Shown: piece after piece, positions 1 through 9,957 of the stretch
Numbering within the stretch: position 1 is the first letter of the stretch
How the letters are laid out: every line of letters begins with the position of its first letter
DNA from: Micromussa lordhowensis
Lineage: Eukaryota > Cnidaria > Anthozoa > Scleractinia > Lobophylliidae
Assembly (NCBI GenBank): GCA_964020085.1
Contig: CAXHUQ010000440.1
Location: 190,001 to 254,000 of the forward strand
Direction: 5' to 3'
Length of the DNA: 64,000 nt
Translations under genes and position numbers: made by a program
The notes under the pieces: generated by a model
Database searches by the model: none
What the model saw: only the letters and a program-made list of their open reading frames with translations
What the model was told of the DNA's origin: nothing

Positions 1-843
1 TTTGCATGATTTATGAATTGAGTTCGGCGCGTGTTTGGAGCGACGTTTGCCGGCACGCGGAGCCGCTGTCGCATTATCCGAGTTGGCAACTCGAACCTAT
101 GCTAGAGTCGAATCGATTAATTTGAGTCGAATTTAATTGCAGCAAACGTCGCATCATTCATGCGCCTATTTCAAAATAAATAGGTTCGATGAATTATATT
201 CGAGTTGGATTCGACGTTTGCCCTAGGCCTTAGACTGTCCATTTTCCCTTTAGCATGGAGGATACAACATGGCCACCTGGCATAATAATTACAATTTTGA
301 GTGCTGAAATTACAAGGGTAAGTCAGGATTTGAAAAAGGGGTTGCCAAAACTGCACAAAGATATGGTTTCCCAGACCACTTTCCCTATTTTTCCAGTGAT
401 GTTTAATATAATTATATTTCTCTTCCAAGGAGGGGGATCACCCAGGATCCCCACTAGCAATGCCCCTGAAATATATTTAAAAATAAAAGCAGGATAAAAT
501 AAAACTGGCCATGACCAATTCTCTTTATATAATGCAGAGCTTATTTGGAATTTCACTGACATTGATTAAGTAATAAGATCAGCTTGATGGTCTTGTACAT
601 AAACAGGAATGCTTCCAGTGTCAACATGAAAAATTGATATTTGCAAACCCATATTAATATTTTAAGTAATTTATTTCAAGAATGATTTCGTTACAAGTTA
701 TCATGTAATAAATATTTAAAATCCATCTCACTGCAAAAATTGCATTTGTACTTGTATATAAAATATGACAATAAAAATTATTGCTCCCTATTGCAAATAA
801 ATTATCATGCAATTTAACTATTTAAAATTCATCTCACTGCAAG
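1..843. other. non-coding flank, no gene seen
   Basis: AT-rich DNA without a convincing coding exon; the short open frames here have no recognisable protein content. From about 706 a sequence beginning atttaaaatccatctcactgc occurs and is repeated from about 820, so the right part is a short tandem duplication. Confidence 0.5.
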
Positions 844-1004
844 AATAGGCCCTTTGCAGGATCCAGTCACATGTTACGGAATAAATTACACTGGGACGCA
901 AATATTCTGGATTGGATCCTGCAAAGGGCCTATTGCTTTTGTACTTGTAAATAAAATATGACAATAAATATTAATATTGCTCTCTATTGCAAATAAATGA
1001 AAAA
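706..1004. repeat. tandem duplicate of about 110 bp, second copy split by a MITE
   Basis: The first copy (about 706-803) contains catctcactgcaa, then gtacttgtatataaaatatg and ctattgcaaataaat. The second copy begins near 820 with the same start, is interrupted after ctcactgcaag, and resumes near 935 with ttttgtacttgtaaataaaa. The interruption is the hairpin at 844-934. Confidence 0.7.
844..934. mobile_element. 91-bp hairpin MITE inserted in a tandem repeat
   Basis: The terminal inverted repeats share a perfect 22-bp core: aataggccctttgcaggatcca at the left, and its reverse complement ending at 934. The interior is about 45 bp. It interrupts a sequence whose intact copy lies about 110 bp upstream, so the insertion is visible by comparison. 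There is no coding content. Confidence 0.7.
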
Positions 1005-1091
1005 TTTGCAAATCTCTTTAAATTTTAGTTAACTGAGATGGACAAAGATCATGACCTGTGGGGTTCTCTCTCTACATTCAACTGTACATAT

Positions 1092-1390
1092 GGGTTATTG
1101 ACCAAGTGTGACGTCAAGATGGCTGGATATTGGCCAAGTTCTTTTTTGCGTGTTTATGGACCAAGACCAAGTCGAGGTCCATAAACTCAAAAAGTGAACG
1201 AGGCCAATATCCAGCCATCTTGACCTCACACTTAGTCAATAAAGGATTTATTATATGGCTTTCAGGGGAAATTTTTCTTGCAGGATACAGCGGGTAGTCC
1301 TGAGCTGGCATCTTGCCCGCTCGGGTAGCCAATCACAGCGCACGATTTGGGTCATCTTGCCCGCTCGCGGAGCTAGCCATTTAATAAAAA
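1092..1390. mobile_element. MITE family A, copy 1 (about 300 bp)
   Basis: Inverted arms of roughly 36 bp (about 1097-1133 and 1202-1242) carry gatggctggatattggcc and its complement around a short loop. A conserved tail contains agtcaataaaggatttatta and ggtagccaatcacagcgcac. A second copy in the same orientation lies at about 54750-55040 and matches over arms, loop and tail, which shows a dispersed repeat family. Confidence 0.75.
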
Positions 1391-1670
1391 GATATAATGC
1401 TGCCGATCAAGGGTTGGGTTGATTTTAGTCTTCTCTTCCTCATTTGCACTGTCACGCAATAAAAAAATAATTTGAAAACCATTTAGTGGAGAAAGCCAAG
1501 AAATTCAGATGTTATAGGAAATAAAAAAGGAAACACATTTCCAAGTTTTAGGTCTGTGCATTTTTCCAAACTTCAGATATTCATCGAAATATTTTGTACA
1601 AATTTACAGAGCCTAGTATGGAGCCAAAGGTGGGTGTACACCCTTGCAAACCAACATGGTGTAAACATCT

Positions 1671-1816
1671 GGCCCCAGTTGTTCAAAGGGTGGATAATGT
1701 TATTCACCGGATAAATCACTATCCAGTGGATAGGTGTTGACAAACCAAACTATACTATCCACTGGATAGTGATTTGTCTGGTGGATAACGTTATCCACCC
1801 TTTGAACAACCGGGCC
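1671..1816. mobile_element. hairpin MITE, about 146 bp
   Basis: Long imperfect inverted repeats begin ggccccagttgttcaaaggg at the left; the right arm is the complement, ending ccctttgaacaaccgggcc. The arms continue inward through atcactatccagtggatag, so nearly the whole element is one palindrome. It is non-coding. Confidence 0.7.
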
Positions 1817-1920
1817 CTGGAACTTAGCATGGATATCTAGATAACTATCTGAACTGAACAAGCAAACATTTCAATAAAGGGGGTAAATTTCTAAAGAAAC
1901 TGTGTTGCTGCGTCGGTGGG

Positions 1921-2013
1921 ATAGCCTGCGAACGCAGACATATTTCTGGCTGTCACTTGTTATTTTCGGCGGAACCAGTGACAGCCGGAAACACGTCTGC
2001 ATTCGCAGGCTAT
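1921..2013. mobile_element. hairpin MITE, about 93 bp, flanked by CGGTGGG duplication
   Basis: The ends are atagcctgcgaacgcagac and its near complement gtctgcattcgcaggctat. CGGTGGG lies immediately outside both ends (1914-1920 and 2014-2020), followed in each case by A. A 7-8 bp target duplication fits a hAT-type non-autonomous element. Confidence 0.75.
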
Positions 2014-2046
2014 CGGTGGGAGTACTACAAGACAATTTCATTTTAT

Positions 2047-2137
2047 AAACTGGGTTGATAATGTGAATTGGCTACCGTAAAGAGATTTGGAAGCTTCTGA
2101 ATCTCTTTACGGTGGCCAATTCACATCAACCCAGTTG
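2047..2137. mobile_element. hairpin MITE-like palindrome, about 90 bp
   Basis: The left arm aactgggttgat...gtgaattggc..accgtaaagagatt is complemented by aatctctttacggtggccaattcacatcaacccagtt. The loop is about 12 bp. No target duplication was found. Confidence 0.6.
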
Positions 2138-2425
2138 ATAAAACCAAACATTTAAATAGGCACTTTTCCTAATACTTTAACTTCTAAAAAGGCTAAAAAC
2201 CACGAGTTAACTATATGTTTTATTCGGCAAACGCGATCATAGCTAAATACATGTCACGCACCACCAAAACTCTGAAATTCAAAATGTGCTTGATTCCAGA
2301 CGAAGAAAGGGGTTGAGCTGACAAGTTGTAAACAGATATAAATTCAATGCCTCTTATGCCTGATGAGGATAAAAAGCTTGGTGGCCCTTTAGTTTTGGGT
2401 TTTAGAACATGATGATGTCACGTGC

Positions 2426-2598
2426 AAATTGATGTCGGTTTTTCATGCATTTGTCCTGCTAATTTTGTCATAACATTGTTAAAGTAGCTGCAGATCCATG
2501 AGACGATAGCTGAGTGGATCTGCAGACTACTTTGCCAATGTTATGACGAAATTCATCGTCAATAACAGGACAGATGCATGAAAAACTGATGTCAATTT
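2426..2598. mobile_element. near-perfect palindromic MITE, about 173 bp
   Basis: The outer arms (aaattgatgtcggtttttca and complement) extend inward through gtcataacattg and ctgcagatcca. The element is almost entirely self-complementary around a loop near 2505. The ORF called over it is an artefact of the palindrome. Confidence 0.65.
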
Positions 2599-2819
2599 GT
2601 TTTTTTACAATAACAAATTGTCTGCTCTCGCCTGTTGTATCAACATCACATTTAAACTGTAAATTCGGTGTATGTCCACCTATTGACAATAAAAATTAGA
2701 CAATTAGCGTGCGAGAATTTCTGCAGTCATTGTAAAAAGTGTACTGAATGATCAATGCAACAAAAGATTCTTAGAGCTACATGTATAGTGAAGGAAAACT
2801 GAGGGAACAAGACCTTGGA

Positions 2820-4236
2820 CTACTTTCCATTTTTCTCAAACATTTTCATCATGACTTGATTCTGCTGGGCCAGCAGAGCCATAAGTTGCTGTTGTTGTTG
2901 TTGCTGCTGAAGCATGGCATTTAAGAATGCATCATTCTTCCTTTTCTCCTCCTCTTGCCTACTCTTTTCCAGCTCTTGATCTTTTTCTCTTAACTTTATT
3001 TCTTGCTCACTTTTTTCTCTTGGATACTGAATTGTATCACGTCCACTCCTTCCTGACTTTTTCTGCCCCTTTCCATCTTCCTGGTCTTTCTTTCTCTTGC
3101 CTGTTTCTCCCAGTCGCTCTAGTGCCTGTAACCTCATCTCCTCTCCCTCCTCTCTCCTTTTGTTCTTCATGGACTTGTCTAGAAATATTCCAAATTCAAA
3201 ACAGCTCAGAGTTGGTTCTGCCCATACAGTGACACATAATTAAGGATATTTGATGTTTTACAGTGTTGCCTTATAACGCCTTCTTCACAATCCCTAACTT
3301 AAAGCAGGGAATCAAAGATTCATAGACTTTATGATGAAGGAACCATTTTTGGATGGGGAATTGCCAAGTTTTGCAAGGAAACATGAATTACCAATACCCC
3401 ACAATGCAATGGCTTTGGAAGGAGCCAGTGTCTACTGGCACAACCCAGCAAAATTATACCAGACTTTTTCAGTCCATGCAGGAATTATAATCACCAGGAA
3501 AAGCCAATCACAAGGCATAAACAAAACCAAACAATTCAATATTTTGTTGTTCACAAAACATGAATTTTTGACATGTTTAGCATTTGGAGGCTTCTCAATG
3601 TAGGATCATAAAGTAAAAATTATTTTTCTCATCCTGTTATGCACTTGTCATCAACCTCAATGGGGGTTGACCCCAGGCTGATCATGGGGATATCACAAAG
3701 AACAGAGGGAGATTTGTTGCATCATTTGCCTCTGGGAATTGAAACACGTAAAGTTTGTCTAAAAACAAAATTCTTGGCAACGGGAATTTGAAAGATTGGG
3801 AAAAGGCTGGAATCCTAATATCTCACAGGTTCTAGACATTGGAAAATTCACCTTCATTATCCCGTTGGTCCTTCTCAGACTGCTCTCGTTCAACAAGCTC
3901 TTCCACTAATGTATCCAGCTCTGACATTGTAGGGCTGATTCCACTTTCTTTTCTTTCATTGGCCATCTTTTTCTTGAACTTATCTGCAAGGTGTCTATAT
4001 CGTTCCTGTACTGCACGTTTCTCAAGGCTCTTTTTAAAAGATGGTGTCACTGATTTTATCAGTGAAGCCCGTGCTTCATCCCACAGCTTTGCATGCTTAG
4101 TTGTTTTATATTTTTCTTTGAATGGATTGACAAGTAGCAGCTCTCGGCAGAGTGTAATATCGTGTTCTGGAGTCCATTCCATGGGGGGTTTTCTGTTGAT
4201 AAGAGAAGCAGCAGGTAAGGTGATTGAAAATTTCAT
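2820..4236 (-). CDS. two-exon Myb/SANT-like protein with C-terminal coiled coil and polyQ
   Basis: Exon 1 is about 4236-3852 and exon 2 about 3178-2820. The donor (gaag|gtgaat) and acceptor (tttctag|acaag) are in compatible phase and give about 245 residues. Exon 1 encodes a trihelix/Myb-like fold: MEWTPEHDITLCRELLLVNP, then an RERYRHLADKFKKK-type basic helix. Exon 2 is a Lys/Glu-rich coiled coil ending in a short Gln run and MALLAQQNQ. I recall similar multi-copy proteins in cnidarians, and Myb-like proteins often accompany PIF/Harbinger transposases; none is seen here. DNA binding is inferred from the fold. The upstream in-frame ATG at 4236 was used; the ATG of MEWTPEHD, 18 codons later, is an alternative start. 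Confidence 0.65.
3179..3851 (-). other. intron of the Myb/SANT-like gene
   Basis: GT-AG intron of about 670 bp between the two coding exons. A plus-strand open frame at 3331-3603 lies inside it; I do not recognise its product and treat it as chance. Confidence 0.5.
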
Positions 4237-5482
4237 GTACTGGTAAATTGTGATTCAAGTCCAAATTTGTTCAACATCACAAAGTGCATTTTGCTTCAAT
4301 AACATTGGGTTTTATCCTGTCAGATAATAACATAAAATTAACACTGAATGTTGAAAGAACATGGTAAAACAAGTCGTTTGTCAAAGTGTGAGCCTGGCAC
4401 ATGAAATACTGTAGGTTCTGCGTGATGAGATTTTTGAAAAGAATTCCAATTCTTACAGAGAATGTATGGAAGGGTTGTGCTGGGCTCATTTAGTGCTTTT
4501 ACCATCCAGACATATTGAAATCAGATTTCTCGAGAACTACGTATAACACGCAACTAGCTACTAGCCTCGTAGAATTCTTACATGTGAGGTATTCGCATGT
4601 ATTATCGGACACGACTGATTATCGGACAATAGAGGAAACATCTCCCAAAATCCCGCAAATACGAAAAAATGGCTGACGGAACACTAACACTAACTGAATG
4701 AAGTCTAGGCAGTTGAACAACCAGGTCTTGTGTTGTAAATCTAAATATTTAGCCCAGAAAAAAACTTCTCTTACCTGCGGCGATAATGGCAGTTGATTTT
4801 CCGATCATTTTTTCCTTTACGCACGAAAAATAAGGTTGAAGAACGGGAAAGATTCGCTGGAAAAATCCATCACAACGAAACTTGTCCTCCATCTTGTTTC
4901 CCATGAGTCTAATGGGGCTGTTTTTATGCGCTATACCGCTGTTCTGATACTCCGTCTGTTAGGAAGCCCGCGATTTATTATCGGACAGCCAGCAGAGGTA
5001 ATACAAAAAGATTTGCGCACGCATTGCGTGGGCGGGAAAATTGATTGAGGATTTCCTGTAAGTATTGTATTTTTGTGTGTGTAAAAGTTTTATCTTTCTT
5101 TCTTTCTAATATCTAACCAAAGAAACAGAATAAGGAAATTGTGAGGTGTATTTTAGAGTGATTTGAAGATGGTTATTTTTATTGCCGCATGTGTAGGTTG
5201 TGATAACTTTTGTGATGGGATCCTGACTTAGCTCAACTTGCAGATCTCATTTTAAGCTTAATATAACTATTCACAATGTTCTTTACAAATTTATTCTTAT
5301 TATTAGTAACTTGTAGGGTTAGGAGGGTTCAGGGGAGTGGGGGAGGGCCTGGGGCAAGGTGAAAATTAAGCTGAGTGCTTCCTTTTATTTGAAAACCTTG
5401 GGAAAGTGGCAGCTGAAACAATCAAACACAATTCCCTATAATTTGACTGAAAGGTTCAAATTTGATCACTAGGATTGGCAAA

Positions 5483-7928
5483 ATGCCTCGCTCAAAAAGG
5501 AAATTATGGACAGAAGAAAACATGCTTGCTGCTATTGAGGCTGTCAAAGATGGCGAGTCAGTAAGAAAGGCTGCAATGGATTTCAACGTTCCTAAATCAA
5601 CCCTTGGGGACCGTGTTAGCGGGAGAACTGAGCATGGAAAAAAGAGTGGCCATGAGCAGATTTTGGCACTGGAAGATGAGAAGAAATTGGCAGCTTATCT
5701 CATTGACGTGAGTAAACAAGGGTACGGGAAGAGCAAAGAAATCATTCTCTATATGGCCACCCAGATAGCCATTAAGTGTGGGAAAGAAGTTAAGGGTTGC
5801 CTCTCTGAGATGTGGTGGAGAAACTTCTTAAAGAGAAACCCAGAAATTTCCTTGCGAGCCACACAAAACTTTGGACTTGTGAGGACACTGGTTAAGAGAG
5901 AAACAATTGAGGCTTTCTACGAGCGCCTGCTGGAAACTCTTACAACGAATGAGTATGGCTCACTACTCGATAAGCCACACTTGATCTTTAATTGTGACGA
6001 GAGCGGGTTCGAGTTCAACGCCATTAATAAGATGGTTAATAAGATTAATAAGGAGCAAAACACATACCGCGGGTGTCTAAAGGGCAACACGAAAAGGTGA
6101 CGGTGCTGGCCTGTGCGTCTGCTGCCGGAAATACTCTCCCTCCCATGTTCATATACAAAAGCTTGAGTGGGCGTGTACCAAACGGGGTACAAGAAGGCGC
6201 ACCAGCCGGCACTCTATTCACTGCACAGAAATCCAGCTGGATTGACAAAGATCTCTACCTTAAGTGGTTTACTGAACTGTTCCTGAAACAAATTCCTCAG
6301 GAACGACCTGTTCTGCTTTCAGTTGATGGACACAAAGCCCACGTTACACAAGAAGTGATTGAAGCAGCAACATGGAATTGAGTTAGCATTTTTTGCCTGC
6401 CTGCTCATTCTGCTCATCTCCTCCAGCCTCTCGATCTATCCTTGTTTGGCCCACTAAAACGGGTTTGGGTGAAGGCTTGTGCAGCGTTTTCTCACCTTAC
6501 ATCGATGGTGGTGAATCAGTGCAATTTTGCGAAAATATTTAATGTTGCGTGGCACTCCAGTACGACGCCATAAGTTATCAGAGGAGGATTTAAACGAGCA
6601 GGTATCTTCCCCTATGATCCCTCTATGTTTGACTTTGAGAAGCTGGCGCCAATCATCCGTCAAAGTACCGACAGTGTACCCTCTGCCAGTGGTAATGCAG
6701 TCTTGATGTCGGCTACTGAAGATACTACAACAAGTCAAGTTTCTACAGCTGGTGAGGCTTCAGGGTCGAGAAAAACTACCACTACAGAGAATGTTATTCC
6801 ATCAAGCCCGGATATCCTAATGGGAGACCCTTGGCTCATACCGAGTCAACCTCAACGGCAAGTCGACGTGCTTTTCAACACCCCGGAAGGTCCTTTTGAA
6901 GTTTCTAGTGCCTATGAAGCCCTTATCTCCTGAGAGAATAAAATTGGAAAGGTCCAAAGAGAGAAATTTCGACGTCGTTTTCAGAATGGTTATGACGTCC
7001 CAGGCGACCATCAGTATTATACGTGGCGTGATTTGTTCATGGAGATTGGAGGTGGGGATAACAGTGGGGATTGTCCATGTAATTCAGCATGCTCGTGTTC
7101 TTGCACCGGAATTGGTTTCTGCGACTACCTTAATGATGGCCGTTTTCCTAGACGTAAAAGTGCAGCAAGGAGTTTGACATTTCTTCCAACACCATCAGCC
7201 CCATCAACGCCACCGGCCCCACCAAGCCCACCAGCTCAACCAACCCCACCAAGTGTGTCAGGAGAGTATGAGTCACCACAAAACTCATCCCCAGCAGCCG
7301 TAGGACCCTCTACTCCCAGCGTAACACAGCCATATACCATATCTACGCCGGCTGGAGCAGTAGAAATCAATGAGGATCTCTGCAGAATAATGTTACAGCC
7401 CAGGAGGAATATAACTGGAACGAGAAAGAGAGCAGCCAGCACGCTAGATCCCGGAAACAAGTGTATCACTGGCCAAGTCTTTCTAGAGGCGTTAAGATCT
7501 GAGACAGAAAGGAAAGAAAAAGAGAAGAGAGAAAAAGAAGAAAAAAGAGAAAAGAGAGAGAGAGAGAGAGGGTGTCCGCAGAGAAGAAGAAAAAAGCACA
7601 GGAACGAAAAGAAAGATTGAAAGTAAAAGCTGAAAAAAGAAAGCAGAGGAAGTAAAAAAAAGCCAAAACAGTCAAGAACAAGAAAAAAAAGAGTACAAAG
7701 AGAAGAAGGGTGGAGAAGGCAGACGAAAGGGAACGATATCTTTGTGACAAGTGCGGCAAGGAGTATAACAAAGAAGATGACTCTACATGGGTAGAGTGCG
7801 ACTACTGCAGTAATTGGTTTCATTTTAAGTGTACCGATCTACCAGTCCTTGATGATTTGGACAGCTCTGTGGACTACACTTGCGAGAAGTGTGAGCTCGA
7901 AGGCTTTCCAAGCCATAATACCTCCTAA
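5483..7928 (+). pseudogene. pogo/Tigger-like DDE transposase with C-terminal PHD finger, broken
   Basis: Would cut and paste the surrounding element. MPRSKRKLWTEENMLAAIEA begins a psq-type helix-turn-helix (about residues 5-55), followed by a CENP-B-like HTH (SEMWWRNFLKRNPEISLR). DDE motifs are visible as FNCDESGF (about 5990), LSVDGHKAH (about 6320) and LPAHSAHLLQPLD (about 6400). The tail contains a Pro-rich stretch (7190-7260), a strongly basic Lys/Glu/Arg segment (7500-7700) and a Cys4-His-Cys3 PHD-type finger (7740-7905: CDKC, CDYC, HFKC, CEKC). Breaks: a frameshift near 6070; damage near 6380 before the third Asp block; stops near 6570 and at 6931-6933; and a frame change in the purine-rich tract before the PHD finger. 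The PHD region may belong to the transposase or be a separate exon. Not functional as read. Confidence 0.75.
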
Positions 7929-9247
7929 TGGAACAACAACAGCAACAGTTAACTTCATTTGTGAATTTTGATGTTATAGCTAAGAGACGCGCACATTTGA
8001 AAACGCGAGCTTAAAATTAAGTTTCCAAGTAAAAAGCATGTAAGCACGCACTACTCTTACCCTTATGATCATCTGTAAGATTGATTTGACTTGTTGTGTC
8101 AAGTGATAGCCCTCCAGGGGCGAACTAGATGTTTAGTGTATCACCCTTACCAAGCCAAGCTCATTAACATTAAAAAGGAACTTAGCACAGGTTGAAAATT
8201 AAAGAAACATTTCTTGTTTAACTGGTAGTATTTCTGCATACGAAAGCGTTCACGGTTCCTGTACAATTCGTCTCATCACTGACTTACCAACGACCTGTCG
8301 GGGGGGGGGGGGGGAAAGGGGGTTCATATAACTTGTATAAAATTCAAAAATGGTGTGTTAATGACCCTTTTATCATGCTTCACACAGCGGTCGGAAATTA
8401 AAGAAGTCGTTTTCTTTTGTCGCTATGTCATTCCTGTGTTTCGTCAATTTGTTCCATGCCGCCTGTCGAAATTTACCCTGGAAGAGCGTCTCCATTTGAC
8501 TCACCCCCCACCCCACCCCCAAATGGCCTAGAATCAAAAGCCGGCTGTTAACAGAAATTCCCAGGGTACAAAGCGGGCACCAGACAATAGTTTTCTTGTA
8601 TGTCCGACTACAGATTTGCGTGTCCGATAGTAGATTTGTTTGTCCGATAATCAATATGCGTGTCCGATTATCGATCAACACGTGGAACAACTTTAATCTG
8701 GTTTGCTAGAGATCTACCGCTTTCTAGACTATTGTGGAATGAATCTGTAGACTATAAAGCTCAGTACTAACATTTTGGAGGAACAAGTTGGCTGTTCGGC
8801 GACCGAGAGTCTGGTAAGAAGCGAAAAGGTAGAAGTGTCCGATAATACATGCAAATATATATCAACAAGCTCTTGCAAGTGTTGGACTCAGTTTTCAATT
8901 ATTTTCTAGTTTTGGAGCGATTGTAGAATACCCCGGCCCAGCCATTTCGTGTGTCGGTGTTCTTTGAAGAACGAGGTATAACAATAGATGCTATTCTTAT
9001 TCAATGAGATGCAAATAAGAGGCGGGGTATTCTGCAATTTAGCCCTAGTTTTAACCCTACACTAACGATCAAAATAGTAAACCATTCAGTTATCCTTACA
9101 CTTACTTAACAAACAAGTCGCACAGAGGTTGCCAAGAAAACTGTCAGTAAAGAAACTCCTAAAAGTTTATATGAATGAGTTTTTAACAAAAAACTTAAAT
9201 TGTCAGTTAATTTTTTATTTAATAAGATTTTGTAAATGAAAGACGAG
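7929..9247. other. 3-prime part of pogo element and flank, no gene seen
   Basis: It contains a G homopolymer of about 17 bases near 8299, several TGTCCGAT-type motifs at 8600-8670 belonging to the pogo end, and AT-rich flank after 8847. The minus-strand ORF at 8373-8690 overlaps the subterminal repeats and is not credible. Confidence 0.5.
8595..8668. repeat. subterminal TGTCCGAT-type repeats of the pogo element
   Basis: Four spaced copies of tgtccga followed by t/c and a/t-rich sequence occur within about 70 bp (near 8600, 8621, 8640, 8661). They match the terminal inverted repeat core gtgtccgataa. The left end has matching copies near 4605, 4624 and 4978. They are plausible transposase-binding sites by analogy with other Tc1/pogo elements. 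Confidence 0.55.
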
Positions 9248-9957
9248 TGTGAGGACCATACTGGAAAGTTCGTATTTCGTACGCCAAAGTTTTACGCCAC
9301 AGTTTTTGGCTAAAAATTTGTTACACCAGTCATTAAGTTTACTCATACGCCACATGCTGCGGCCCACGCTGTCACTCGAACATGAGCTCGAACGTAGCTG
9401 TTACAATTCGTCCCCATGCCCCACTCGGCCAGACACCTATTGCCGTTTAGAAGTTGTTAGGCCAGTTTTGGTGTCTAGCATTTTGATTTAACACGTATAA
9501 AGTTATAAAGAATGGAAAAAAATAGTCAGAATACGGCTATAAATATCCTCATTTACGAAGAGACAGTTAATCATTCCTACTGGGCACAAGCGTATGGCCC
9601 AGATGTAGCTGAAATCTGAAGAATTGTTACAACTAAGTTACCTAAGCTCTGCCATTTTAATAAACCATAAGTAATGTAAAAATTGTTTAAAAAGAAAAGA
9701 CATTACCTGGACAGGCTCTTTCCTTGACTTTAAAGTACTATGTCGTACGAAAGTCACTTTTTGTGACGCATAGAGTTACTCTTGTTTTCCTTTTGAAGTT
9801 TTAAATTTAAGAAAGTGATCCTTTTTGACCTGCATAATTTGCCGTTATACTACATCATAGATACTAGTAATTCTCTTATGTTCTTTGCCTTCGGTTTGAC
9901 CACTTATCACTCACTGCTAGAGGTTTTTACACAGGCTAAATAGAGTCACTCTACGGT

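Larger units (their letters stand above)
4602..8845 (+). mobile_element. pogo/Tc1-superfamily DNA transposon with TA duplication
   Basis: The ends read ttatcggacac at the left and gtgtccgataa at the right, each flanked by TA (4600-4601, 8846-8847), giving about 4.2 kb. The match continues outside the TA as gcatg on the left and catgc on the right, so either the inverted repeat is longer or the target was a palindrome. Extra copies of the terminal motif (tgtccgat or complement) lie inside both ends. The element carries one broken transposase gene on the plus strand. TA duplication and a CENP-B/DDE transposase place it in the pogo group. Confidence 0.75.

Noticed and set aside
2880..2915. CAG/CAA run as a free-standing microsatellite
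   Set aside because: It encodes the Gln run of the Myb/SANT-like protein and is kept with that gene.
7236..7823. Long minus-strand ORFs opposite the pogo C-terminus
   Set aside because: They are Leu/Phe/Ser-rich mirrors of the Lys/Glu/Arg tract and Pro-rich tail on the plus strand.
8298..8316. G homopolymer as a telomere-like or regulatory tract
   Set aside because: A single mononucleotide run of uncertain length within a transposon; likely slippage.
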